Shown here one piece after another: positions 34,216-45,382 of a stretch of 64,000 bases of DNA. The notes below the pieces were generated by a model, which saw only the letters and a list, made by a program, of their open reading frames with translations, made no database searches and had not been told where the DNA came from. Source of the stretch: Fomitopsis serialis. Taxonomy: Eukaryota; Basidiomycota; Agaricomycetes; Polyporales; Fomitopsidaceae. Each line of letters begins with the position of its first letter. Within the stretch, counting starts at the first letter, position 1. Location: positions 62,001 to 126,000 of the forward strand of contig NW_025955064.1 of assembly GCF_022376445.1 (NCBI RefSeq). The letters run 5' to 3'. The position numbers were made by a program, and so were the translations under genes.

Positions 34216-35866
34216 AAGTATACTGGCATCCCGCGCCGAGTCCTAGACAGTGGATGAGATGCGATAACGGATGAAGCAGTACAACGGCGAGCGCGCCCAC
34301 AGCAGCGAGAGGAAGCTATAGATACAGCAGGCGGATATCACGATGGGGCGAGCACCAACAACAGAAACAGACGGTGGATGATCACTCAAGATCCGAAACG
34401 CGGAGGACAAGAAACGCGCGGAGGCGGCGGGGTCACTCGATAATAGCCGGGATGTAGAACGTCAGAATGCCACCTGCCTCCGCCATCTCGCCGATGTACA
34501 CATACAGTATGATGCAGTGGTTCTGGCATATGCCTACGGACACATGGTGCGTGAGCAACGGTGGCGCTAGGACACTCCGACGAGCACGACTCACACGCGA
34601 TGGTCGTCGTCGACACGACGTGACTGCTCAGGAACTTCTGAGGCTCCTGAGAGACACGAGGACGCCGTACAGCGTCGTGGGTCGCGCGCGTCCGAGTTGT
34701 CCGGATCCTGTGTGCTCGGATCTTGCGCTGAAACAAACGTCACGGACGACACGCCCTTGTATCCCAGTAAGTCAAGAAATTCCGGAAAACGACTTACCCA
34801 TTCTGGGTTAGACAGCCCGTTCCACGATACGTCTACGCGCGAGCTGTCGGTCTGGGCGCACAGCTGCAAGCATCCCGACAAGTTGGCCGGATACCGATTA
34901 CGTCTGCCGCGAGCGGGCGCATTCACTCCACGACGGCGCGCAGCTTCGCAAGGGGCGGGAGATAATATGACCTTAGGTATGAAAATCCATTCACCGACAT
35001 CAGTGGGGAAGCGTAGTGCGAACCTCAGGCTCAGGGCACATCGGCTCCTGAGCCGGCCCACGTCTTGAAGTTTCAGGACTCGATCCGGACGTCGTGCGCA
35101 ATCCGGACGTACCGGCCCATCCGTGTCGTCGTCGCGATCTCGAACGTCAGGACCGCAACCTCGTCCTCTTCGCAAGCCTGTTTCTCAACCAGCATGAGCA
35201 TTCAAGCAGACACACAAAATCACGGAACAGTCCGCGGCTGGAAGCGCGCCCGGGAGAAACTTGGGGATCACTCGGGGATGGGGAGGGCTACGCACTTCAT
35301 AACCACCTCCGCATCTGCCGCAAGCGCAGCCTGCTGACCCGACGGTGCCGCTGCTGACCTGAGCGCGGCCGTCATTGCCTCCGTGGAGAGCGACAAATAG
35401 ATCTCGTTGTTCGCGTTCGACTGTATGCGGTAGTCTGTGAACAGGGAGGTGACCTTGATCTGCCTGCGAGCCTGGTGCTGTCACCGGTGTGTGAGCGGCG
35501 TACGACGCGGGCCACTTACGACCACACTTGGACGCCGCCCTCGCCCGCCTCAGTGTTGCAGATGATGTGCATCTCGTTCCCGCTAAACTTGATGATGCAG
35601 CGCTTCTGAATTTCTCTACTGCCTGGCTGATTTCTGGCAGCGTTGACAGTTTCACCCGAGTAATGAGTTACAAAAGCCGTCGCGTAATATAGAAATGTTG
35701 ACATGCTCGATGTTTGCGCGAAAGCGCATCACTGTGTCTTGAAGTTTCGAGCAGGTTTCGAGTGTTGAACGTTGAAGACAAAGACACTCCAGTCTCAGGT
35801 GGGGAGGCGCCGACACGACTGTGTGACAAACGCGATCACGTGAGCATGTCACGTCCGTGTTACCTT
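34216..35866 (-). repeat. right arm of HUS1 inverted repeat
   Basis: Reverse-complement partner of 26692-28317, about 5.9 kb away. The inner end (GTCAAGTATACTGG at 34216) and outer end (near 35866) are abrupt. The outer end lies only about 60 bases from the start of the F-box inverted-repeat arm. Confidence 0.9.
34433..35729 (-). pseudogene. HUS1: HUS1-like checkpoint clamp subunit, copy B, stop and splice-site loss
   Basis: Same gene as 26800-28095, inverted. The initiation codon is kept (ATG 35729, MRFRANIEHVN). The first donor is changed from TATAGTACGTG in copy A to TATATTACGCG, so the first intron has lost its GT. Exon 2 lacks one base (AAATTCAG against AAATTGCAG). Later, GTGGAGCGTATG of copy A reads GTGGAGTGAATG, an in-frame stop before the RPLAADVIGI-like segment. 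Other parts are cleaner than in copy A (CNTEAGEGGVQVW and the SLSTEA region). The mixture of substitutions and indels supports a real pseudogene more than copy A does. Confidence 0.75.
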
Positions 35867-35929
35867 GCCACTGAGCCCAGTGGCTCAGGCCTCACTGGCA
35901 GGAGTGGCCGCTGCGTCGCACCACCTCTT

Positions 35930-37640
35930 GCTACTCGCGCTCATCTCAGGACCATTCCTGAGCCCGGACGTCAGCGATTAACGAGGAGGCGACTTTGTCG
36001 ACTGCCAGGTCCAGTACTGCGAACAACGATACAACACTTCACCCGACAAAGGACCATTCCTGAAAGCGGATTCAGGTATGTGGACTACGCATACAGTTGA
36101 TCTCAAACCAGGCTCACGCGTTCAAGAACGGAGAACACAGCGCAATCTCACACCCTGCAAAATTACCGTATTGGGTACGGCAAACCCTTTCATATCCAGG
36201 TATTGCTCTTTCAAGTAGCATCGTACGGGATTTAGCCTGACGAGCTGATAACGCATGTATTGTACGCGTTTGGAACAGCGATGTACAGAAGAATGTCTTC
36301 TTCGCAGAGGGTCCTCCGACCCCGAAAGACAAAGCTGACTTCTGAGGCGCTTTCCAAGGCAAGTCAATTTCGTGCCACTCGCTGGTATAACTCCAAGTGA
36401 TGAGGCTATTATCTAGCCGAGCGTCAAGCGGACCAGGCGTATACGACCGAAGCAACCTGCAAACAAAAATACAGCAGTCAAACCCCTGCCGCTCGAACTG
36501 ATAATGTTCATTCTCGAGAACGTCGACTCTCCGCGCACGCTCGCTGCCACGAGTCGTGCATGCCGTACTCTTCAATTTGAGGCCGAGCGGCTCCTGTACC
36601 GAGAAGTCGACGTGGAACACGTTCAGCATGTTTGCAGTCTACATCAGGCTCTCACGAAGTCGTCAAGACGGGCGTCCTTCGTCAAAGCATTACGGCTTCA
36701 TTTGGACAGTGGTTTTGGTCCAGTTCTTCCACTGGTGAACGACATACTCCTTTCTCTCACGAAGCTCACGCACCTCGAGCTCAGAGACTACGGAGCTTAG
36801 GCGAGCGTTACGACACCATGCTGCGTACCCTTGCAAAGTGCACCTTTAGACTCAAGTCGCTCGATAGCTGGAGAGTCGAGGATAGCGACTTCGTTCATTT
36901 CCTCCGACAGCAGACTGGTCTGGAATCACTTCACATAGACGGACTCGACGCCCCTGACTGGGAGATACCAGAAGACGCTCTTCCACATCTGAAATACGTG
37001 CAGACATTTCAGATGTTCTTTGTGCTCAGCATTAGTGGCCCTCACGCGATCACACACCTCGATCTTCTCGTTACCGAGTCGAGTGACCAGATGTTCGCTG
37101 AGACCTTTCGAGTTGTGCGGCACCAGCTAGTCAGTCTCAAGTGCAGGCGGTACACCTTTATCCGCCTCCGAGGATCATTCTGGTCTGTTATATTGGACCT
37201 ACTCAACTGTGGGCCCATGCCAAACCTAAAGCATCTCGAGATCCTCGATGATGCATCTACTAGTGATGACAGTGTACGCATCCATTTTGCCAAGTCATTG
37301 GTTTCTCCACTTACATCTCTTTAGTTCCGGACAAGCCCAAATGACAGTTGTGTGCACGAAGGTGGGCCTGCCATTGCGATAAAAACACTTATTTGGTCTT
37401 CGATAGATTACCGCGGAAATTTCGACAAAGCTACTGAACGCCGCCGGCTGGCCGATGTCCGTCCTTGGGCCACAGAATTTCTGAAGAGATATAGTTCTGT
37501 GGGCCGTGTCTTCCGTGTCTATAGAAACATGACCAAGACACTGTGCGTGACGCTAATCACGTTATCATCGGACGGCAGGCTCGTGGAGGAAACAAAGGAC
37601 GCGAGAGACATACCTGATTGGACTGATATCTGAATAGATG
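35930..37640 (+). repeat. right arm of F-box inverted repeat
   Basis: Partner of 28996-30700. Contains F-box copy 4 and about 360 bases of its upstream region; the upstream similarity includes the paired CAGGAATGGTCCT boxes in reverse complement. Confidence 0.75.
36293..37633 (+). CDS. F-box family copy 4, probably frameshifted
   Basis: Leader exon 36293-36358 is intact (MSSSQRVLRPRKTKLTSEAL, SK) and ends at AAG followed by GCAAGT, a GC-type donor. The F-box exon carries PLPLELIMFILENVDSPRTL, then LTKSSRRASFVKALRLHLDS. A one-base shift near 36.80 kb separates LTHLELRDYG from YDTMLRTLAKCTFRLKSL. The last exon holds IKTLIWSS and ends ARDIPDWTDI-stop at 37633. Junctions into exons 2 and 3 are also out of phase by one, unlike the intact copies 2 and 5. 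Either a recent pseudogene or an uncorrected-read gene; the protein sequence is otherwise well kept. Confidence 0.65.
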
Positions 37641-38320
37641 TACTATATCGTGGGTCAGTACTTCAGTCGTGGTTGCCGACGTTGTAGCCCATTGGTGTGT
37701 AGAGCGCTGTGAAGTCGTGCCTCGTCACGACGATTCGTAGTCGATTTATATGAAGCAGACCAGAAGTATGTATGTACGCAGTCCGCGCATGTACTGTACT
37801 TTTATGTAAAGAGACGATCGACCACTAATACTTGGCGTAAGTATGTACTGTCTGGCGCTCTGACTCTCAGGCTGAGACTCGTTGCGGCTGCAAGGGCCCA
37901 CATTGTGCCACAGATGTGATCCCGGGGAACTACATAAGTAGGTAATCCATTTGGGTCGAATCGGTCGATTTGGCAGTTCGAAAAAAAGTCACATGCCTGT
38001 CCAGCCGTTCGCCCGGCGCGCGTTCATTTGCGTTCGCCTGCTTGCGACCATCCTTGTGGACGTTGCAACTTGTTACACAGATGCATCATATCACTCAGGT
38101 TAGTACGGTACATCGGTCCACGTCATAATCTCATGGCTTTCACTTTCCTTTTCAGCCTTGTTCTCTATAAAATACACGAGAGTAACGTTCACCGAACCGT
38201 TTCGCGCATTTGCCGCATCGTCCACGGCGAACAGGTTCGTTCTTCGAAGCTTCATAGCACGGCACTCAATGAGCTGAGAAGGTTTGAGGACACAGGCCCT
38301 GGGAACTGTGGCACATAACC
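37634..38320. other. intergenic, F-box 4 to F-box 5
   Basis: Tandem spacer and promoter of copy 5. A 96-codon plus frame at 38028-38318 ends just before the copy 5 start and has no motif. Confidence 0.4.
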
Positions 38321-39687
38321 ATGGCATCTTCGCAGAGGGTCCTCCGACCCCGAAAGCCAAAGCCAGTTTCGGAGGATCTTGCCCAGGTAAGTCAACATTA
38401 AAGTCGTTCCATCCCAAATGACGAGCCGATACACTAGCCCAGCGTCAAGCGGGTTCAGCGAGCACGACCGAAGCACCCTGTAGAGCGGAGCAACGCACCA
38501 CTGATGTCGCTGCCACTCGAACTGATAATGCTCATACTTGAGAACGTCGACTCTCCGCGCACCCTCGCTGACGCAAGTCGTGTGTGTCGCACTCTTCAAC
38601 TCGAAGCCGAGCGTATCTTATATCGGGACGTATACGTGGGGCGCGTTCCGCACGTTCGCGGTCTGCACCGGGCTCTTACGAAGACCTCCAGACGGGCGTC
38701 CCTCGTCAACGTATTCGAGGCTCACGACAATGGGCACATGACTCCCGTGATTCCGCTGCTAATCGAAATACTCCTCATGCTCACAAGGCTCGAGCATCTG
38801 AAGCTCGACCTATGTGTATGTTACGAGAAGCCCGCAATCTATACCACCGTGGTGCATGCGCTTGCGCAGTGCACGTTCAAACTCAAGTCATTTGATGGCT
38901 GGGTCGCCCATGATAGTGACTTTGTTCACTTCCTACGACGGCAGACCTGTCTAGAATCATTGCACCTACAGGGTTTCAAACCACCTGCCTGGAAGATACC
39001 ACCAGATGCCCTCTCACGCCTCAAATATATGCACACATACCATTCGCTCGTCGTGCACAGCATCTGTGCCCGTCACGCAATCACACACCTTCATCTCTCT
39101 CATTCCAGTTGGGATGACTCCGAAGATCTCAAAGACATTCCCCAATTTGTGCGGCACCAGCTAATCAGCTTCAAGTACAAACGGTCATCTTCATGCCTGG
39201 TCCGAACTTCCGTTTGGTCCTTGATACCGGACATGATCAATCGCCAGCTCATGCCAAATTTGAGATATCTTGAGGTAGAAGACCCTAGTGATGCCAGTGT
39301 ACGCATTCGTTTCGCCGTCTACATTCACTTTGCTAATGCTCTCCACAGTTCTTGCCATGCTCAGATGTCAGTCTCATGCAGATGGACGGGGCCAACATTG
39401 CGTTGGAGACACTTGTTTGGTCTGCGTTGCATAACCACTACCTCTATGGCGACGCCGACAACAATGCCGCCATCAGCCGCAGTCGGCTGGCCTTTGTCCG
39501 TCCCTGGGCGAAGAAAGTCCTCACAAGGTTCAGCTCTTTGCGACGTTTCTTCTATGTCGAGCAAAACATAGGGGATGGCAACACAGGACGGACGCTCTAC
39601 GTGTGGTTATTCACGTTATCGTCTGATGACGGGCTTGTGGAGGAAAAGAAAGAGGCGAGGGACTTACCTGTTTGGTCTGATATTTGA
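38321..39687 (+). CDS. F-box / leucine-rich-repeat-like protein, family copy 5 (intact)
   Basis: Intact copy of about 405 residues: exons 38321-38386 (MASSQRVLRPRKPKPVSEDL, AQ), 38486-39298 and 39349-39687, all phase 0, with GTAAGT and GTACGC donors. F-box SLPLELIMLILENVDSPRTL near residue 30; leucine-rich units such as FVHFLRRQTCLESLHLQGF and HQLISFKYKRSS; last exon with IALETLVWSAL, VRPWAKKVL and the closing ARDLPVWSDI. Likely SCF substrate adaptor (family inference). It lies in direct tandem with copy 4. Together with copy 2 it defines the ancestral gene plan. Confidence 0.85.
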
Positions 39688-39726
39688 AAGCATGCATGTA
39701 TCATGGGTGGCCCGTGGGCGTCGTGG

Positions 39727-40306
39727 CTATAGAAACAGCGTGAATTCGCCCTGAAGCTCGTCATGACTGAACGCCAGCATAGTGAATGGATTGTTCATCG
39801 GCGAATGGATGAGGCATTCCAGATAGTATTGTACCGAGTCTGCACCGAGCAGACAGACTAGGAAACGCGGACCGAACCCTATGCTTCGATGTATTTCTGA
39901 TAATGTGCCCGGCCCACAATGCACGAGGTATTGCCTCCAGTACATAGGACGATATCCTCCCTGGTGTGGCTATCGTCGCGAAAAGCGCAGCCATTATCAA
40001 AGCAGACTTCTGCTCGATACGGGGCATAAATATGGGCTTTGGCGTGCGAAAAACAAGCAGCTTGCGGAATGTCATTCTCTGCCTAGAGAGGCATGTGTCC
40101 CGACTGTGTGAGCTCGCCTTCGTACAGGGTCTTCCGGAAAGTGGGACATAGGAAGGTTTGTTCCACAACAACTTGCGAGTATCGGCTGACTTCGGCCCGG
40201 GCGTGCAGGCGACGTCGAGGACGGGAGATGGTAGATGGACCAAAAATGCGGTGTATTCACCATGTTTACAAACCACAAGTAGTTCACAGTGATGCATCAA
40301 AGGCAA
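39727..40306 (-). CDS. unrecognised protein, two or more exons
   Basis: Two overlapping minus-strand frames look translated: QRMTFRKLLVFRTPKPIFMP followed by KSALIMAALFATIATPGRIS upstream, and LVHCGPGTLSEIHRSIGFGP then GADSVQYYLECLIHSPMNNP and the end GEFTLFL-stop at 39727. The switch from one frame to the other around 39.93 kb implies an intron or one-base offset. No domain recognised. It converges on F-box copy 5. Confidence 0.4.
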
Positions 40307-40448
40307 AGCTCAGCGTACTCAGCACCGTACTGCAGCTGTAAGACATGACTGACTCGGAGGTCCGTCCGAGAGTGGCGGAAGCGCGCAACGCCACAATAAT
40401 CCAACGCGTCGCGACGCGTCTTGCCGCGTGGCCGACTTGCCCAAAACC

Positions 40449-41304
40449 ATGGCGCCTCCTAAGAGCACTCTGCACAAAGTACGCCCCGCGCCTTGGGTTT
40501 TTCAGCGCACACTCACATCTTTGCTAGTGCAACACCTGCTACGTTAGCGGCACTGACAAGACGCTACAGAAGTGCGCCAGATGCAGGGTTAGTTCACCGA
40601 GGGCCTTTGTTTAAATGAATTTCATTGAGTTGTTCAATACCAGGCTGCAAAGTATTGCTCTAAGGAATGCCAGCGGGCAGACTGGCCGGTTCGTCTACGC
40701 TTTTACATGAACTTCCACTCTACTCATACCCCGTCCTTAGAAACATAAACGTAGCTGCCAGTACAACGCAGAGCTCGAGAATGCGCTCAAAGAGCACGAG
40801 GCTACGCCTCTAGGGGTCCTCGAGCGACTGCTCCTCCCGAACGGTATCTCGCTCTACGAGCTTGACCAGCGGCTCGAGAAGTGGGTCCGGTGGCAGCACC
40901 CGACGCTCATGTGGGCAACCATTCACGCGCTCCGCCTCCCCGACGACATCACCCGCGCGCGCACACACGTCCTGCACATCCGCCTGCAGGCGCGCGATGA
41001 CCACGGCGACTCGACGGCGAAGTATTTCCGCGTCCTCGACGCGAACGTGGTGGAGGTGGAGGAAGCGCGGAGCTTCCGCGAGCCGTGGCCCGCGAGCTTG
41101 GTCGCGCTCAGAGACATGCAGGAGGATAGCGAGAGGATGGGCAGAGGCAGGATCGCGGCGTGTATGGTGGAGTGCGATAGGTTGGCGGTGCAGACGGTGC
41201 CGTTTGGGTCGATCAGGAACCTCAAGCATCCCATTGAGTCGCGCTGGAAGGAGGCCTTGATTCAGGACGTGGAGTCGGGGAAGAAGTTCATTCGGCGTGG
41301 GTGA
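40449..41304 (+). CDS. MYND zinc-finger protein
   Basis: Four exons, all phase 0: 40449-40478 (MAPPKSTLHK), 40528-40587, 40644-40688 and 40741-41304; about 232 residues. The MYND ligands are complete: CNTCYVSGTDKTLQKCARCR, AAKYCSKECQRADWP and KHKRSC. MYND fingers mediate protein-protein contacts, often binding proline-rich peptides. The C-terminal 170 residues (LPNGISLYELDQRLEKWVRW, PTLMWATIHALRLPDDITRA, ending ESGKKFIRRG) form a domain common in agaricomycete MYND proteins but of unknown function. No SET domain is present. The start is fixed by the ATG just before the first small exon. Confidence 0.85.
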
Positions 41305-42721
41305 GGGCCGCTGCTCTGAAGCGAGTTTGCGAGGCTACCGTCATCTTGCAAGGTCAAAGACTTTCTCCTTGGGTCCGTCGAGGACTCAGCGGGTGCTGCT
41401 ACGTCTCTATCTTCCCTGCGCATTTACTCCCTGACATGTGTATTATACCCTGTTCTGTCAGGCCAAACGGACGCTTGTGCTCACTCGCGAATGCGCTGTA
41501 ATGCAATCCAGTGACATTGTTGAATTGTATAAGACAGCTGGAGTCGCCCACACGGGCAGGGGCAAGAGATCCGCAGAAATCTACCGCTAGTATTTGCCAG
41601 CATCTCATCCCGGGGCCCAAACCGAGAAGGGTCAGCCGCACATACTTAACTCAAATGACAATTAGGGATGAAACCCCACCCACATTTCCCCCGCGTTGCA
41701 AAAGTTCAGGCCTCAGGATTCCTTACATTCTTTTCTCCCCATGTCGAGTGACGGCGCAGTATGCATACTACCGAGTACTCATAGATGGTAAACTTCCTGA
41801 GCTGATCGTACTGCCCGGCGCTTCCCTCAGCTATTGTGTTTGCCCCAGCTGGTACGTAGCAAACGCTCACGTCGAACCCTTCAGGGTCGCCCAACCAACC
41901 CGATATCCATATTCGAATGGCGCCGCGGAGACGAACATCTTGCTGGGAACCGGAAGCATAGGGAGCCTCCGTCAGGACTCAGGATCGCGCCGGGCGGCCC
42001 ATCGCAATTCCATTCCTCGCTGTCGCCTTCCAGTTCACGGGTGTCCCCTGCCGGGGCCTGAGTCGGGCTGATGAGATCTAGGGACTGCAGTGATCTCACC
42101 TTTTCCTGCGTCAATCCTTCCCGGAGATCTGCTCGCGCTCCCGAGCCGACGCCGGTGAGGACTGTTTGAGTCGTGAGCGCCGTTAACGGTGGGGACAGAA
42201 GGCCGCGACGTCGGGCGCGTCTGTGGAATCAGTGGCTTCTCAGGATGTCAAACTGTTATGTAGCTCGGGTAGCCTGGGGACGGGCACTTCGTTCGCGGGA
42301 ACGTGTTCTGGGGTACTTAGCTTCTTAGTCCGAGGGACGCGGCTGTAGGGTCCCAGCGTCATTCGTGAACAATAAGATGACTTACCACAGTGGAGCTCGT
42401 AATTCAACCTTGCAACGACCTTGCGTCTCGACAAGATGGGTGACAACACTGCGCAGGTACTTGGGTCTGTGCCGCATCAGTGCTTCTGCGAACGATGGGT
42501 GGGACAAATTGTCCAGAGTGGTCGCTCTTGCCAGCGCAATTCAACAATTGCATCATGTCGAAGCACATACAGTACAAGCGAGCCCGAAGAATATCCTTGG
42601 GGTGCGCCGTCCATCAAGTGGGATGCACCGCGGAAAGCCCTGGTTCCCGTTTGCAAATGCGAGGTCGGCCGAGCACCGCAAGCGTGGAATGTCCGGTGCG
42701 CAAACGCACGTCCATAAGGAG
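41305..42721. other. intergenic with one coding-like patch
   Basis: A minus-strand patch at about 41.7-42.1 kb reads GWLGDPEGFDVSVCYVPAGA and, in an adjoining frame, DSEEWNCDGPPGAILSPDGG. It looks translated but I cannot place it in a family or find its start and end. The rest shows nothing. Confidence 0.3.
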
Positions 42722-43902
42722 CTAAATCTCCAGGAAGTCCTCCTCCTCTTCGATCAGCAGCTCGAGGAATTTGACGAACGACGCTGCGGGGAAGCCGACG
42801 ACGTTTTGGTAGTCGCCGTCCACCTTGCGGACAGCATGCCGCCGAGACCCTGACGGCGGTGGCACCTCTCGCGTTAGCACCATCGCCGCAGTTGCGGATT
42901 GAATGGACGGAGTGCAGCGTACCTGCACGGCGAAGCCACCCGCACGATCGAGCCCCTCCCCACTCTCGACGTATGCCTCAAGCAGCTCCTTCGGGTTCTC
43001 CGCGAAGTGGACCAACGTGCGCTCGTCTATTGACCTGAACAGTATCGGGCGTGCCGAGGAGGGTAAACGTTAGGATTTGACGTGAGCGATCATCGCACGT
43101 CTAGAGGTATACGTACTTGATCTTGTAACCTGGCGCCTCGAGCACGGGGTAGACTGGCGGCGTGACGGCATGAGACTTATTGCCAGGCGGACGGGTGGAC
43201 TGACGTACCGACTGAGACTCCAGTTACGACCTCGCAGATTCCGCCGTTAAGGTCAAGAAGCATTCTATAATTGTCTGATTTGTCTATCGGCTTCTCGAGG
43301 AGGTCTTGCGATCCGAGGGGAACGTCCGAAGGCATGCTTGATAGCCCCGGAGAAGGGTGCGTGAGGACGACCGTGTCGGCTACGCATCATGGTTCAGTCC
43401 CAGATCATCGAGCATACTGGGTTCCGAGCAGCATCACTTACCGCCTATGACCAAGTCCGGCGCATCGTCTGGGTTCTCTCGCTACAGCGTAAGTTGAGTG
43501 TCACGCATCACGCAAGCATTACAGATTCCACCAAAGTCCATTACTCACCACCAGCTTCTCGTAGACCTCTACTGCTTTATGCGTCGCAGTCGCCACCGGG
43601 TACTCATGGATGTCCTCGAATGAACTAGCAGGCAACGTCTCCTCGAACGTAGAGGGTATGATCTCCGGTGAGAGGCCCTGTTAAGCACATCCGGCATGCG
43701 ATCAACAGTCCGATGCACACGTTCAAGCTGCCGTACCCACAAAGGTCTGCAGTATATCTTTTCTCCGCGGGCTGGCCGACGCAAGAATCACTCGTTTCCC
43801 GACTAGCTTCTTGAGAGAGGGGAGCTGCAGCGCGTGCGGGAGGACGCAGTTGTGGTCCGGGAGCGTGATCTTCTCGCTATTTGAGCCGAATAGCCCGAAC
43901 AT
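42722..43902 (-). CDS. Maf-like nucleotide pyrophosphatase, one frame break
   Basis: Maf/HAM-type house-cleaning enzyme that hydrolyses non-canonical or modified nucleoside triphosphates. Exons: 43902-43741, 43677-43549, 43481-43442, 43379-43209, 43153-43117, 43034-42923 and about 42863-42722. Seen: RVILASASPRRKDIL (signature), HKAVEVYEKLV, PDLVIGADTVVLTHP (metal-site Asp), DNYRMLLDLNGGICEVVTGV, SGEGLDRAGGFAVQ, and VDGDYQNVVGFPAASFVKFL. All junctions agree except in the last exon: GGCATGCTGTCCGC reads out of frame where the family needs CTGGTCCGC, so one G is missing near 42838. An alternative acceptor would skip this conserved piece. Residual read error is likely, since the rest is perfect. 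Confidence 0.85.
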
Positions 43903-45382
43903 TGTATTGAGCAGTGTGCTCTATATGGGGGTATCCAGTGGTCTTATAGGCTGGTTGGAGGCAGAGACGACGAGCACAAGTAAGCGGAGGTTGCAACGGA
44001 GAACGCGGTCGTCGCAGTGGTGCGGTACACTACGCGATCTCGATGAAACGATCACGTGCCGCTCGAATTGACGTCTCCGAGTCCTACACGTTCGTCTGGA
44101 CTTGGTTGGTACTCACCACTCTCACTGTGCTCTGCCATACAACCCAGTCAAGGCCTCGTTATGCGCGGCTAGCCTATCATGAGAGTGTAGGTATCTAATC
44201 TCCTCGAGAAGGGAAAGCTCGCCGCTGGCTTGAGATACTAGTCAGGTACAGTTCATGTCAACTTCTTCACCGTGCATGCTGATTACATTGCATCACACAG
44301 CTGGCACTGGCAGGCTTGCTCGACTATCACGATTCACGCGATACACCAAGACAGTCTTCTTGTTGCAAGGTATCGCCAGGGTATCGCATCTGTTTTCTGC
44401 CTCGAAGGTACTGTGATGCTCGTGCGCACTTTCTGGGATCCTCATTCTGCCTGTATAAAGACGCAGGCGGTATTCGTTCGCAGTCGTCCATATAATCACA
44501 TCTCGAACGGAGGCTCCCTTCTAGCATTCGCTCGTCAAGGTACCGATGAGGTGCCCAAGGGCCAAGAGGCTCGCGAATCCGATCGGGGACCTGCGGGCTA
44601 TCCTCGTTTGAGACATTAGGTATTCGTGACGTCCACGCCTCGTCGAAACTCATCATCCACGCGGTCCCAAGCAGATTACTTCTTGGCTTCATTCGACCCC
44701 CGAATCTTGTGCCTGTCTTCGCATCTCACTGCTAACCAACTATAGGCAATCCTGCAGTACCCCGAGCCGGAGTGATGGGTCGAGTGCATCAACGGTACCT
44801 GCGGTAAGTTTGAATCTCATGAGGGGCTCATTTGACTAGCGCGTATCGGGTTTGGCTGGCAACAAGGACCTCAGTCCCTGTCGAAGTCGGGCCACCTTAG
44901 CCTTCTTCGGATCCTGCTCATCCATCTCGACACCTCATTGCGTCGAGGGTAACTACGTACCAATCGCTCATCCTCCGAAGGGCTGCAGGTAAGGGATGCG
45001 TCATCTCAAGAAACTCCCGACTACACCGAAATCACACTGTTCTCGCACCCCCTCAGCCCCCTGCCTATCTTGCTGAGGCAGCAGTCAGTATGTAGGTATT
45101 TGCGCGCACCCATCGTCCCCTGGTTTAAGTTACAACATGCTCTACCTGTGCGCAACAGCAAGCAGCGCGCTGTCCTCTGACGGCCCGTAACCGACTGCAC
45201 AACTGGGCTCCGTGTCCTGAGATATGGTTATATGGTGAGTTACCCGTCTATTAACTTGGAACTTCCCGTAGAACGCTTCGGCTGTACATCAAAGCTACAG
45301 TGTCATACACGAACAAGATAAAGAAAGAAATGCTACAGAAATCATGTCAATTCGTACATCCTTGATCGATCTACGATCGCAA
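43903..45382. other. intergenic, Maf to glutaredoxin
   Basis: No supported gene. A 121-codon minus frame at 44327-44692 (MKPRSNLLGTAWMMSFDEAW) and a plus-strand fragment near 44.75 kb (AILQYPEPE, then stop, then WVECINGTCG) look weakly coding but lack context. Confidence 0.35.
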
